Shown: piece after piece, positions 1 to 5,460 of the stretch
How the letters are laid out: each line of letters starts with the position of its first letter
Position numbering within the stretch: position 1 is the first letter of the stretch
Source: Acidiphilium sp. CAG:727
GTDB lineage: Bacteria; Bacillota; Clostridia; Christensenellales; Borkfalkiaceae
Direction: 5' to 3'
NCBI GenBank assembly: GCA_000437515.1
Contig: FR898493.1
Span: 72,472-79,890, forward strand
Length of the DNA: 7,419 bases
The notes under the pieces: model-generated
The model's database searches: none
The model's input: the letters and a program-made list of their open reading frames with translations, nothing else
What the model was told of the DNA's origin: nothing
Made by a program: the position numbers and the translations under genes

Positions 1-25
1 GCGGCGGAAAAAACCACCCCGCCGC
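1..25 (-). terminator. Possible terminator hairpin after the racemase gene, cut by the window edge
   Basis: Positions 1-7 (GCGGCGG) and 19-25 (CCGCCGC) are perfectly complementary, leaving an 11-base loop. The hairpin starts about 10 bases beyond the racemase stop codon on the minus strand, where an intrinsic terminator would be expected. The T-run that should follow would lie outside the window, so this is only a GC-rich hairpin in a suitable place. Confidence 0.35.
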
Positions 26-34
26 AATAGGATT

Positions 35-730
35 TCAGACAATTTTCGAGTAAATTTCAGCAATTATATCGCTTTTTTTCCCGATAAAACAGACTTCTCC
101 GCCGCCGCCTTCGCGTGGGTGGTCAGAAAGGAACGATCTTATCTCGTTTTCGGCTTCGTCGTTGCCGTCGATAAGTTTTGCTCTCGGGAAAATTTCCGAC
201 AATTCCTCTTTTATAAAACCGTAATGCGTACAACCGAGCGAAACGTATTCCGCATCACGGTCGAATTCGTCGAAAAAGGGTTTGACGTCCGGTTTTTCTC
301 CAAGTATTACCGCCCTTTCGATTTCGTCCGCAAGCCCGTGTATACCGACTACTTTCGAGCCGTTTTTTCTTAAAATTTCGGCGCACTCGCTTTTTGCCGT
401 TCTCGGAGTACAGAAAACGTATCCGTTGCCTTTACGCGCAACCGGGTAAACCCCTACGATTTTCACTCCGTAATCTCTGCGATTTTCCGACATGAAAGTC
501 GAAAGCGATGAACACGCCGTGACTATGATTTTAGGAGCGAAAGAAATGAGAATTCTTATTGCCGAATCGGCGATTTTTTCCATTTCGACGCCGGTTTTAT
601 CGCCGTAAGGCAAGTTAGACGAATCGGCGAAATATATAAAATTTTCATCGGGAAAAGCGGCAACCGTTTTTTTCAATAAAATAAGCCCGCCTATACCGCT
701 GTCGCAAAACGCTATACATCTGTTATCCAT
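35..730 (-). CDS. murI: Glutamate racemase-like protein (Asp/Glu racemase family), short and divergent
   Basis: The 231-residue product resembles MurI, the cytoplasmic, cofactor-independent enzyme that interconverts L- and D-glutamate for peptidoglycan. Visible motifs are D10-S11-G-I-G-G, P41-Y42-G43-D, a first catalytic cysteine at C73 and a second at C167 in L-G-C-T-H-Y. From the ATG at 730, D10, S11, Y42, G43 and C73 fall where MurI enzymes carry them, which argues for this start. The frame is open to a TTG at 859, but that reading adds 43 unmatched residues and would span the predicted promoter. A GTG at 769 is another possible start. Oddities: the protein is shorter than usual (family about 250-270), the usual A-C-N-T becomes A-C-S-S-L-S, and the usual C-P-L-x-V-P-L-V-E region is replaced. 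It could be a racemase of altered specificity. It is divergent from rpsT. Confidence 0.72.
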   Translation of the reverse strand: MDNRCIAFCDSGIGGLILLKKTVAAFPDENFIYFADSSNLPYGDKTGVEMEKIADSAIRILISFAPKIIVTACSSLSTFMSENRRDYGVKIVGVYPVARKGNGYVFCTPRTAKSECAEILRKNGSKVVGIHGLADEIERAVILGEKPDVKPFFDEFDRDAEYVSLGCTHYGFIKEELSEIFPRAKLIDGNDEAENEIRSFLSDHPREGGGGEVCFIGKKSDIIAEIYSKIV

Positions 731-817
731 ACCGATATAATATTCGCCGTACTCGGAATATATCACCGTAAACGTATTACCGTATAACGCTCGTACGGCT
801 TCGCCGCGAAAGAAAAT

Positions 818-847
818 ATTATATATATTTTGGTTAAACGGCGTAAA
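818..847 (-). promoter_or_regulatory. Predicted promoter of the racemase gene
   Basis: Read on the minus strand, TTTACG (847-842) is followed by an 18-bp spacer and a perfect TATAAT (823-818). Transcription would start near 811, giving an untranslated leader of about 80 bases before the ATG at 730. The -35 matches only 4 of 6 consensus bases. The site lies back to back with the rpsT promoter. Confidence 0.5.
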
Positions 848-852
848 TATTC

Positions 853-881
853 TTGCCAAGTCTTTTTTTTTATGCTAAAAT
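853..881 (+). promoter_or_regulatory. Predicted promoter of rpsT (extended -10)
   Basis: TTGCCA (853-858), a 17-bp spacer and TAAAAT (876-881), with a TG two bases before the -10 (TGCTAAAAT), match a sigma-A-type extended -10 promoter. Transcription would start near 888, about 36 bases before the rpsT GTG. Confidence 0.7.
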
Positions 882-909
882 AATATAGACTTTGAAAACA
901 AACGTATAA

Positions 910-915
910 AAGGAG
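910..915 (+). promoter_or_regulatory. Ribosome binding site fixing the rpsT GTG start
   Basis: AAGGAG stands 8 bases before the GTG at 924. There is no competing ATG in frame nearby, and the GTG gives the conserved S20 N-terminus M-P-N-I-K-S-A-K-K-R. Confidence 0.85.
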
Positions 916-923
916 TAAATAAA

Positions 924-1190
924 GTGCCCAACATTAAATCCGCTAAAAAGCGCGTACTCGTAAACGAAAAGAAGAATTCCGTAAACAAAAACAATAAGTC
1001 GGAAGTAAAAACCGCCATCAAAAATCTTGACGCGGTAATCGCTGCCGGCAACTATGAAGAAGCGGTAAAACTTTACCCTGCCACCGCGTCGATCATCGAC
1101 GCTTCCGTTACAAAGGGCGTTTATCACAAAAATACCGCTGCCAACAAAAAGTCGGGTCTTCAGAAGAGAATTAACGCTTTGAAGAAATAA
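924..1190 (+). CDS. rpsT: 30S ribosomal protein S20
   Basis: This 88-residue, very basic protein is ribosomal protein S20, which binds 16S rRNA early in assembly of the small subunit. It shows the family's N-terminus M-P-N-I-K-S-A-K-K-R, lysine-rich helices throughout, and the conserved late segment K-G-V-Y-H-K-N-T-A-A-N-K-K-S (about 64-77). Length matches the family (about 85-90). The start is GTG, chosen for the strong AAGGAG 8 bases upstream and the conserved N-terminus. It has its own promoter and an intrinsic terminator just downstream, so it is probably transcribed alone. It is divergent from the racemase gene and is followed in the same direction by transketolase. Confidence 0.96.
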   Translation: MPNIKSAKKRVLVNEKKNSVNKNNKSEVKTAIKNLDAVIAAGNYEEAVKLYPATASIIDASVTKGVYHKNTAANKKSGLQKRINALKK

Positions 1191-1208
1191 ATTTATAAGT
1201 AATCGACG

Positions 1209-1236
1209 GGGGTTGTCTGTTTGGCTACCCCTTTTT
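1209..1236 (+). terminator. Intrinsic terminator of rpsT
   Basis: GGGGTTGTC (1209-1217) pairs with GGCTACCCC (1223-1231) in a 9-position stem with one T-T mismatch and one G-T pair. The loop has 5 bases and TTTTT (1232-1236) follows directly. It lies 18 bases after the rpsT stop codon. Confidence 0.8.
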
Positions 1237-1288
1237 AATTTGTTTTACGAACAAAATTGTCGATAACGACCGTTTTTGCCCTATCAAT

Positions 1289-1294
1289 AAGGAG
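1289..1294 (+). promoter_or_regulatory. Ribosome binding site fixing the transketolase start
   Basis: AAGGAG stands 7 bases before the ATG at 1302. This excludes the longer reading from 1257, which would add 15 residues unlike the family and has no ribosome site. Confidence 0.85.
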
Positions 1295-1301
1295 ATCGCG
1301 A

Positions 1302-3269
1302 ATGGATACGAATCAACTTGCAGTAAACACTATCAGAGTTCTTTGCGCCGAGGCTATAGAAAAAGCAAAGTCGGGACATCCCGGATTACCTCTCGGCAGC
1401 GCGCCTATCGGTTACACTCTTTTTTCCGAATTCTTAAAATTCAATCCCGCAAATCCCGGATTCGACGACCGCGACAGATTCATTCTCTCGGCGGGGCACG
1501 GCTCTATGCTCGACTATTCCCTCTTACACCTTTTCGGATACGACGTTTCTATGGAAGATTTGAAAAACTTCCGTCAACTCGATTCGAAAACCCCCGGGCA
1601 CCCCGAATACGGTCATACGCCGGGAATCGAAACGACTACCGGACCTCTCGGACAAGGTATCGCCAACGCCGTAGGTATGGCGATTGCCGAAAGCCACCTT
1701 GCGGCGGAATTTAACCACGAAGGCTTCCCTGTAGTCGATCACTACACTTATGCCCTCTGCGGCGACGGTTGCATGATGGAAGGCATCGAATACGAAGCCG
1801 CATCGCTTGCCGGAACGCTTAAACTCGGCAAACTTATCGTATTATACGATAAAAACAACATAACAATCGAAGGCGACACCGACGGAGCGTTTACAGAAGA
1901 CGTCGGCAAACGCCACGAAGCGCAAGGCTGGCAAGTCCTTTACGTTTCCGACGGAAACGATATGCGGGCAATTTCGGACGCGATAGCCGAAGCAAAGAAA
2001 GAAACGGAAAAGCCGTCTTTGATAATTATCCGTACCGTAATCGGCTACGGATCTCCCAAAGCGGGTAGCGAAGTGACTCACGGCGCGCCTCTCGGCGCGG
2101 ACGGCGTCGAAGGGCTTCGCAAAAACCTCGGATACGATTATCCCCCGTTTACCGTTCCCGAACAAGTAAAAAACGCCCTTTCCGTATATAAAGAAAAAGG
2201 CGCGAAAATCGAAAACGATTGGAAATCGCTCTTTAACGAATATAAAAAGGCGTATCCCGAACTTGCCAAACGTTACGAAGATTATATGAGCGGCAAACTG
2301 CCCGATCTTCTTCACGACGAAAAACTCTTCGAATTCGATAAACCCGACGCAACGAGAAATACGAGCGGTAAAGTTCTTAATCTTCTTGCGGACAGACTTC
2401 CCAACCTTATGGGCGGCAGCGCGGATCTTGCCCCGTCGAATAAATCGAATATGAAAAACAGAAGTTATTATTCTGCCGAAGACAGAGCGGGAACGAATAT
2501 GCATTTCGGTATCCGCGAGCACGCCATGTCGGCCATCTGTAACGGCATGAGCCTTCACGGCGGACTTATCCCGTACTGCGCGACTTTCTTCATTTTCTCG
2601 GACTATATGAAAAACGCTATGCGTTTGTCCGCGCTTATGAAGAGAAACGTAACCTATATTTTGACGCACGATTCTATCGGAGTCGGCGAAGACGGACCTA
2701 CGCATCAACCCGTAGAACAACTTACAGGTCTTCGCTCGATACCCGGCATGAAGGTATTCCGCCCTGCCGACGGTAAAGAAACGGCTTACGGCTGGATTTC
2801 CGCTCTTACGGGCGAAGGTCCTACCTGCCTCGTTTTAACCCGTCAGAATTTACCTCAATACGAAAACTCGAATATAAACTCCTTACGCGGAGCGTATATA
2901 CTCGCCGACAGCGAAAAGGAAACTCCCGACGCGATTTTGCTTGCAAGCGGTTCCGAAGTCGAACTTGCAATGAACGCAAAAGCCGAACTTAAAAAAGACG
3001 GAATAGACGTAAGAGTCGTTTCCGTACCGTGTATGGAACTTTTCGACAAACAATCGAAAGATTATAAAGAAAGCGTTTTGCCCAATGCGGTAAGAGCAAG
3101 AGTCGCCGTCGAAGCGGCTACGCCCGACTGTTGGTACAAATACGTAGGTTTAGACGGAAAAGTTATCGGAATGACGACGTTCGGCGCGTCCGCACCTTTT
3201 TCCGCCCTTCTCAAAAAATTCGGCTTCACGGTAGAAAACGTAGTTTCCGCCGTAAAAGAGATTTTATAA
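1302..3269 (+). CDS. tkt: Transketolase, full length
   Basis: This 655-residue cytoplasmic enzyme transfers two-carbon ketol units between sugar phosphates in the non-oxidative pentose phosphate pathway, using thiamine diphosphate and a divalent metal. Visible residues are H26 (S-G-H-P-G), H66 (G-H-G-S), the cofactor motif G-D-G-C-M-M-E-G at 154-161 ending in K-N-N-I-T (N185/N186), H260, S379, the catalytic glutamate E406 in G-I-R-E-H-A-M, and H456, D464, H468 and R514 around the sugar-phosphate site. The order is N-terminal cofactor domain (about 1-310), pyrimidine domain (about 350-520) and C-terminal domain (about 540-655). Length is normal and nothing is missing. No strong promoter is visible in 1237-1288. 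A 6-bp inverted repeat (TTTGTT at 1239-1244, AACAAA at 1250-1255) lies there. Some expression may come from readthrough of the rpsT terminator. Confidence 0.97.
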   Translation: MDTNQLAVNTIRVLCAEAIEKAKSGHPGLPLGSAPIGYTLFSEFLKFNPANPGFDDRDRFILSAGHGSMLDYSLLHLFGYDVSMEDLKNFRQLDSKTPGHPEYGHTPGIETTTGPLGQGIANAVGMAIAESHLAAEFNHEGFPVVDHYTYALCGDGCMMEGIEYEAASLAGTLKLGKLIVLYDKNNITIEGDTDGAFTEDVGKRHEAQGWQVLYVSDGNDMRAISDAIAEAKKETEKPSLIIIRTVIGYGSPKAGSEVTHGAPLGADGVEGLRKNLGYDYPPFTVPEQVKNALSVYKEKGAKIENDWKSLFNEYKKAYPELAKRYEDYMSGKLPDLLHDEKLFEFDKPDATRNTSGKVLNLLADRLPNLMGGSADLAPSNKSNMKNRSYYSAEDRAGTNMHFGIREHAMSAICNGMSLHGGLIPYCATFFIFSDYMKNAMRLSALMKRNVTYILTHDSIGVGEDGPTHQPVEQLTGLRSIPGMKVFRPADGKETAYGWISALTGEGPTCLVLTRQNLPQYENSNINSLRGAYILADSEKETPDAILLASGSEVELAMNAKAELKKDGIDVRVVSVPCMELFDKQSKDYKESVLPNAVRARVAVEAATPDCWYKYVGLDGKVIGMTTFGASAPFSALLKKFGFTVENVVSAVKEIL

Positions 3270-3295
3270 TTATAAATATAACTAAACAATAAACG

Positions 3296-3325
3296 AAACG
3301 ACAGCCTGCTCGGCTGTCGTTTTTT
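3296..3325 (+). terminator. Transketolase terminator, copy 1
   Basis: AAACGACAGCC (3296-3306) pairs perfectly with GGCTGTCGTTT (3312-3322) around the loop TGCTC, with T-run 3320-3325. It lies 26 bases after the tkt stop codon and is a textbook intrinsic terminator. A 13-A run (3326-3338) separates it from the second copy. Confidence 0.92.
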
Positions 3326-3335
3326 AAAAAAAAAA

Positions 3336-3365
3336 AAACGCCAGCCTGCTCGGCTGTCGTTTTTT
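3336..3365 (+). terminator. Terminator copy 2, probably bidirectional
   Basis: This repeats copy 1 exactly 40 bp further on, with 29 of 30 bases identical. The one change (A to C at 3341) puts a C-T mismatch inside the stem. It is followed by TTTTTT on the plus strand and preceded by the A-run 3326-3338, which is a T-run on the minus strand. It can therefore end transcription from tkt and from the converging small-gene cassette, whose last frame stops at 3372. Confidence 0.8.
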
Positions 3366-3371
3366 CTGAAA

Positions 3372-3617
3372 CTATATTTCGCAAGTTGCGATAATCGGAA
3401 GAGTTTTAATTATTTCAACGCATTTAATCTTGTGATTCCCCCACTCTGCTTTACAATTGTTGTAATAGTAAACGCTATAAACACGGATTTCCGCCATTTT
3501 AATCATTTTAGCAAGGATCAACGCTTCGGTTTTACAAGGTCGATTATCTATTTTTCTATCATAAATATACTTTTTGTTTGAAACAACCTCACCGTATACG
3601 TTTTTGCATGTGAACAA
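3372..3617 (-). CDS. Doubtful small hypothetical protein or gene remnant
   Basis: This is an 81-codon frame ending in TAG, five bases after the preceding gene. I recognise no family. The product is basic and rich in Lys, Ile, Tyr and Cys, with no membrane segment. Its only usable start is a TTG at 3617 with no ribosome site. The frame is open further upstream to 3665, overlapping the end of the 75-residue gene in another frame, but without ATG, GTG or TTG. It may be the displaced C-terminal part of a longer protein after a frameshift, a coupled small gene, or chance. It ends just before the bidirectional terminator, so it would be the last frame of the cassette transcript. Confidence 0.3.
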   Translation of the reverse strand: MFTCKNVYGEVVSNKKYIYDRKIDNRPCKTEALILAKMIKMAEIRVYSVYYYNNCKAEWGNHKIKCVEIIKTLPIIATCEI

Positions 3618-3622
3618 AAACT

Positions 3623-3850
3623 TTACTGCCGAAATAACGGCATCCGTTTTATTGTTACGACTATACTATTGTGATACTCGTTTTCATACATAGTAGACGA
3701 AATTTCAATAGGACAATCTTCATTATACGATGACATATCGAATTTTTCATGCGTATATGTTACAATAGGTTTTTTGGGGTACATTGAAACGTTACAAGCA
3801 AATATCACAAAAACGACTACAATAACAATTTTTATGCACAACCATTTCAT
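3623..3850 (-). CDS. Small membrane-anchored or lipoprotein-like hypothetical protein
   Basis: This 75-residue product has a short positive N-terminus and a hydrophobic stretch at about 5-18, ending at C19. The remainder is hydrophilic (about 20-75), carries one further cysteine (C46) and would lie outside the membrane. The stretch I16-F17-A18-C19 resembles a lipobox, but Phe at the -2 position is atypical, so a plain membrane anchor is equally possible. No family is recognised. The ATG at 3850 overlaps the stop codon of the upstream gene (ATGA), and no separate ribosome site is visible, which points to translational coupling within the cassette. Exported location is inferred only from the hydrophobic N-terminus. 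Confidence 0.6.
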   Translation of the reverse strand: MKWLCIKIVIVVVFVIFACNVSMYPKKPIVTYTHEKFDMSSYNEDCPIEISSTMYENEYHNSIVVTIKRMPLFRQ

Positions 3851-4158
3851 TCTTGTAAATTACGAAAAATACCGTACCAATATACTTGATTAACCGTTAC
3901 GGCGATAGCCTCTTTAGATATAGCAAACCCTTGATTGCGCCTATCGTTCAAATCAAGCATTTGGGCAAAATTATTTTTATCCAGCATACGACGATGAGTA
4001 AGTTTAGACGAATTGTCATGATACCTTGCGTTGTCTATATAGACGTTTCCGTTCTCTGAATAAACGTAAAACCAAAGCGACGGTTTATTCGTTACAGGGT
4101 TCGTTCTTACGTCTCTTGGATTGTTGTAAAATGATTCGTAAATTATTTGCCATGTCAT
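3847..4158 (-). CDS. Hypothetical 103-residue aromatic-rich protein
   Basis: No function can be named. The protein is soluble-looking, with no signal or membrane segment, and rich in Tyr, Trp, Phe and Asn. Notable segments are L-W-F-Y-V-Y (28-33), a basic patch T-H-R-R-M-L-D (54-60) and N-Q-V-Y-W-Y-G-I-F (90-98) near the end. These recurring aromatic strands suggest a compact fold. The ATG at 4158 has AAGGAG 9 bases upstream, and that ribosome site overlaps the stop codon of the preceding gene (TAAGGAG). Its own end overlaps the next start by ATGA. The tight spacing on both sides means that it probably works with the coiled-coil/winged-helix-like protein upstream. The segment is AT-richer than tkt. 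Confidence 0.75.
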   Translation of the reverse strand: MTWQIIYESFYNNPRDVRTNPVTNKPSLWFYVYSENGNVYIDNARYHDNSSKLTHRRMLDKNNFAQMLDLNDRRNQGFAISKEAIAVTVNQVYWYGIFRNLQE

Positions 4159-4171
4159 AATAATTTTCTCC

Positions 4172-4525
4172 TTATAAAAAATATTTAATTTTTACCGTAG
4201 TTGAGTATTTGCTCGGCGGGGCAGACAAAATTTCGTCGCCGTCGGACATGCAAGCATACATTGCATCGCACACGGAACGCGCCCTGTTCGATACACCGAA
4301 ATGTTTTTGAATATCGTTACAAATACATATTAACTCTTTTTCACCCCTCTCAAATGCTTGTTTTTTCATTTCACCGATATACTCTTTTACCTCATCGGTA
4401 AATTTAGTTCTTTTCCCTTTTTGTCTGCTACCATAGTCAACTTCATCTTTTTCCAAAGCGTCGACTCTACCTTCAAGGGTTTTAATACGCTCTAAAAGTT
4501 CAATTATTATTTTATCGTAATTCAT
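4172..4525 (-). CDS. Hypothetical protein: coiled coil plus possible winged-helix domain
   Basis: This 117-residue protein is the first gene of the cassette. Residues 4-26 form a leucine/isoleucine heptad pattern typical of a short dimerising coiled coil. A basic linker (34-42, R-Q-K-G-K-R) follows, then an alpha/beta region from about 43 to the end. That region has a helix at 43-60, a strand E-L-I-C-I-C (64-69), a helix pair around 71-93 (D-I-Q-K-H-F-G-V, then R-S-V-C-D-A-M) and a C-terminal hairpin with A-P-P-S-K-Y-S (102-108), ending K-I-K-Y-F-L. That order is consistent with a winged-helix fold and so with DNA or RNA binding, but this is inference from pattern only. The start has AAGGAG 8 bases upstream, and a strong promoter stands just before it. 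No named family is recognised. Confidence 0.78.
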   Translation of the reverse strand: MNYDKIIIELLERIKTLEGRVDALEKDEVDYGSRQKGKRTKFTDEVKEYIGEMKKQAFERGEKELICICNDIQKHFGVSNRARSVCDAMYACMSDGDEILSAPPSKYSTTVKIKYFL

Positions 4526-4551
4526 TATGTTTTCTCCTTATGTTTTATTTA

Positions 4552-4580
4552 AGTATAACATAAATATATTTTACCGTCAA
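4552..4580 (-). promoter_or_regulatory. Strong predicted promoter of the small-gene cassette
   Basis: On the minus strand TTGACG (4580-4575), a 17-bp spacer and TATACT (4557-4552), with an extended -10 (TGTTATACT), form a near-consensus sigma-A promoter. Transcription would start near 4545, 20 bases before the ATG at 4525, so the cassette appears to be expressed independently of its neighbours. Confidence 0.8.
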
Positions 4581-4601
4581 GTGTTTTTACATAATTTTAA
4601 T

Positions 4602-4633
4602 AAAAAATACAGCCGAGCGACCTCGACTGCATT
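4602..4633 (-). terminator. Intrinsic terminator after rubredoxin
   Basis: Read on the minus strand, 4633-4622 pairs with 4617-4606 in a 12-bp stem with two G-T pairs and a 4-base loop, running into a T-run at 4607-4602. It stands 37 bases after the rubredoxin stop codon and separates that operon from the cassette promoter. Its 3' arm shares GCTCGGCTGT with the terminators at the other end of the cassette. Confidence 0.85.
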
Positions 4634-4670
4634 TTAATAGTTTTATTAAAAGAAAAATATTACCGTAGGA

Positions 4671-4823
4671 TTACTCTTTCGTAAAAGCCTCTTTTCCCAG
4701 ACCGCATATAGGGCAAACCCAGTCTTCGGGAACGTCTTCCCACTTAGTGCCGGGAGCGACGCCGCTATCCGGATCGCCGAGAGTTTCGTCGTAAACGTAT
4801 CCGCAAGGACAAACGTATTTCAT
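4671..4823 (-). CDS. Rubredoxin with unusual first iron knuckle
   Basis: This 50-residue protein is a rubredoxin, a cytoplasmic one-electron carrier with a single Fe bound by four cysteines. In anaerobes it feeds electrons to rubrerythrin and other oxygen- or peroxide-reducing enzymes. The match is clear: Y-V-C-P-C-G-Y-V-Y-D at the start, D-P-D-S-G-V-A-P-G-T-K-W in the middle, and W-V-C-P-I-C-G at 36-41. The ligands would be C5, C7, C37 and C40. The first knuckle is C-P-C-G instead of the usual C-x-x-C-G, exactly one residue short, while the C7 to C37 distance is the standard one. It is second in an operon with the rubrerythrin: AAGGAG, 8 bases before the ATG, overlaps the upstream stop codon. 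A terminator follows. Confidence 0.93.
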   Translation of the reverse strand: MKYVCPCGYVYDETLGDPDSGVAPGTKWEDVPEDWVCPICGLGKEAFTKE

Positions 4824-4835
4824 ATCGCGCTCTCC

Positions 4836-5381
4836 TTATTTTCCGAAATATCTGTCGAGTAAGCCCTTGAACGCTTTGCCGTGGCGCGCTTCGTCGCGAG
4901 CCATTTCGTGTACCGTGTCGTGAATAGCGTCGAGATTCTGCTGTTTGGCAAGTTTGGCGAGTTCGACTTTACCTGCGGTAGCGCCGTTTTCTGCGGCAAC
5001 GCGAAGTTCGAGATTTTTCTTGGTCGAATCGGTAACGACTTCGCCGAGAAGTTCTGCAAATTTGGCTGCGTGTTCGGCTTCTTCCCAAGCCGCCTTTTCA
5101 TAATACGCGCCGACTTCGGGATAACCTTCCCTATAAGCGACTCTCGCCATAGCGAGATACATACCTACTTCGCTGCACTCGCCCTCGAAATTCATTCTTA
5201 AACCTTTTTTAATTTCTTCGTCAACGTCCTTTGCAACGCCCAGAACGTGTTCGGCAGCCCAGGTTAAACCTTCTTCTTGTACGGTAAACTTTGAACCCGG
5301 ACATTTACATACCGGGCAAAAATCGGGAGCGGAATCTCCTTCGTGAACGTATCCGCAAATGGGACAAACATACTTTTTCAT
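4836..5381 (-). CDS. rbr: Reverse rubrerythrin (rubredoxin domain at the N-terminus)
   Basis: This 181-residue cytoplasmic non-haem iron enzyme reduces hydrogen peroxide, and in some clostridia also oxygen, to water with electrons from NADH through rubredoxin-type carriers. Residues 1-32 are a short rubredoxin-like domain with C6-x-x-C9 and C22-x-x-C25. Residues about 40-181 are a ferritin-like four-helix bundle with the diiron ligands as visible motifs: E66/E68, E101-x-x-H104, E131 and E164-x-x-H167. Classical rubrerythrins have the opposite domain order, so this is the reversed type known from clostridia. The ATG at 5381 has GGAGG 9 bases upstream, with a consensus promoter further up. It is followed by rubredoxin, its likely electron donor. 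A peroxide-regulator operator was looked for and not found. Confidence 0.94.
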   Translation of the reverse strand: MKKYVCPICGYVHEGDSAPDFCPVCKCPGSKFTVQEEGLTWAAEHVLGVAKDVDEEIKKGLRMNFEGECSEVGMYLAMARVAYREGYPEVGAYYEKAAWEEAEHAAKFAELLGEVVTDSTKKNLELRVAAENGATAGKVELAKLAKQQNLDAIHDTVHEMARDEARHGKAFKGLLDRYFGK

Positions 5382-5425
5382 AAAACTGTTCCTCCGAATC
5401 GGTGATTTGTCTTTCGACTGTCATT

Positions 5426-5454
5426 ATTTTACCATAAGCAATATAATTTGTCAA
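5426..5454 (-). promoter_or_regulatory. Consensus promoter of the rubrerythrin-rubredoxin operon
   Basis: On the minus strand a perfect TTGACA (5454-5449), a 17-bp spacer and TAAAAT (5431-5426) with extended -10 (TGGTAAAAT) predict strong housekeeping-sigma transcription from about 5419. The -35 lies only 6 bp beyond the stop codon of the upstream transporter gene. Confidence 0.85.
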
Positions 5455-5460
5455 GTATTT

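Larger units (their letters stand above)
3296..3365. repeat. Tandem duplication of a terminator hairpin (40-bp period)
   Basis: Two 30-base units (3296-3325 and 3336-3365) differ at one position and are joined by part of an uninterrupted 13-A run. The arrangement suggests a local duplication, possibly by slippage at the A/T runs. Confidence 0.9.

Noticed and set aside
731..859. 43-residue N-terminal extension of the racemase from a TTG at 859
   Set aside because: It has no ribosome site, does not resemble the family N-terminus, overlaps the rpsT -35, and would start upstream of the predicted racemase promoter.
1239..1255. Inverted repeat TTTGTT/AACAAA before transketolase as an operator
   Set aside because: It is only 6 bp, overlaps the end of the rpsT terminator region and matches no known operator, so it is mentioned under tkt but not claimed.
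1257..1301. 15-residue N-terminal extension of transketolase
   Set aside because: AAGGAG lies directly before the ATG at 1302, and numbering from there puts H26, H66 and the other active-site residues at expected positions.
1842..2720. Long open frame antisense to transketolase (292 codons)
   Set aside because: It lies wholly inside an unmistakable transketolase gene, resembles no family, and is a by-product of codon bias on the opposite strand.
3296..3365. CRISPR-like or direct-repeat array
   Set aside because: There are only two units, each forming a terminator hairpin with a T-run, and the spacing is a homopolymer. No array or cas gene is present.
4820..5101. Minus-strand frame of 93 codons overlapping rubrerythrin
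   Set aside because: It is an out-of-frame shadow of the rubrerythrin gene with low-complexity, proline/serine-rich content and no ribosome site.
5382..5460. Peroxide-regulator (PerR-type) operator upstream of rubrerythrin
   Set aside because: The gene's role made it worth looking for, but no inverted repeat resembling TTATAAT-n-ATTATAA is present. The AT-rich stretch there is explained by the promoter.
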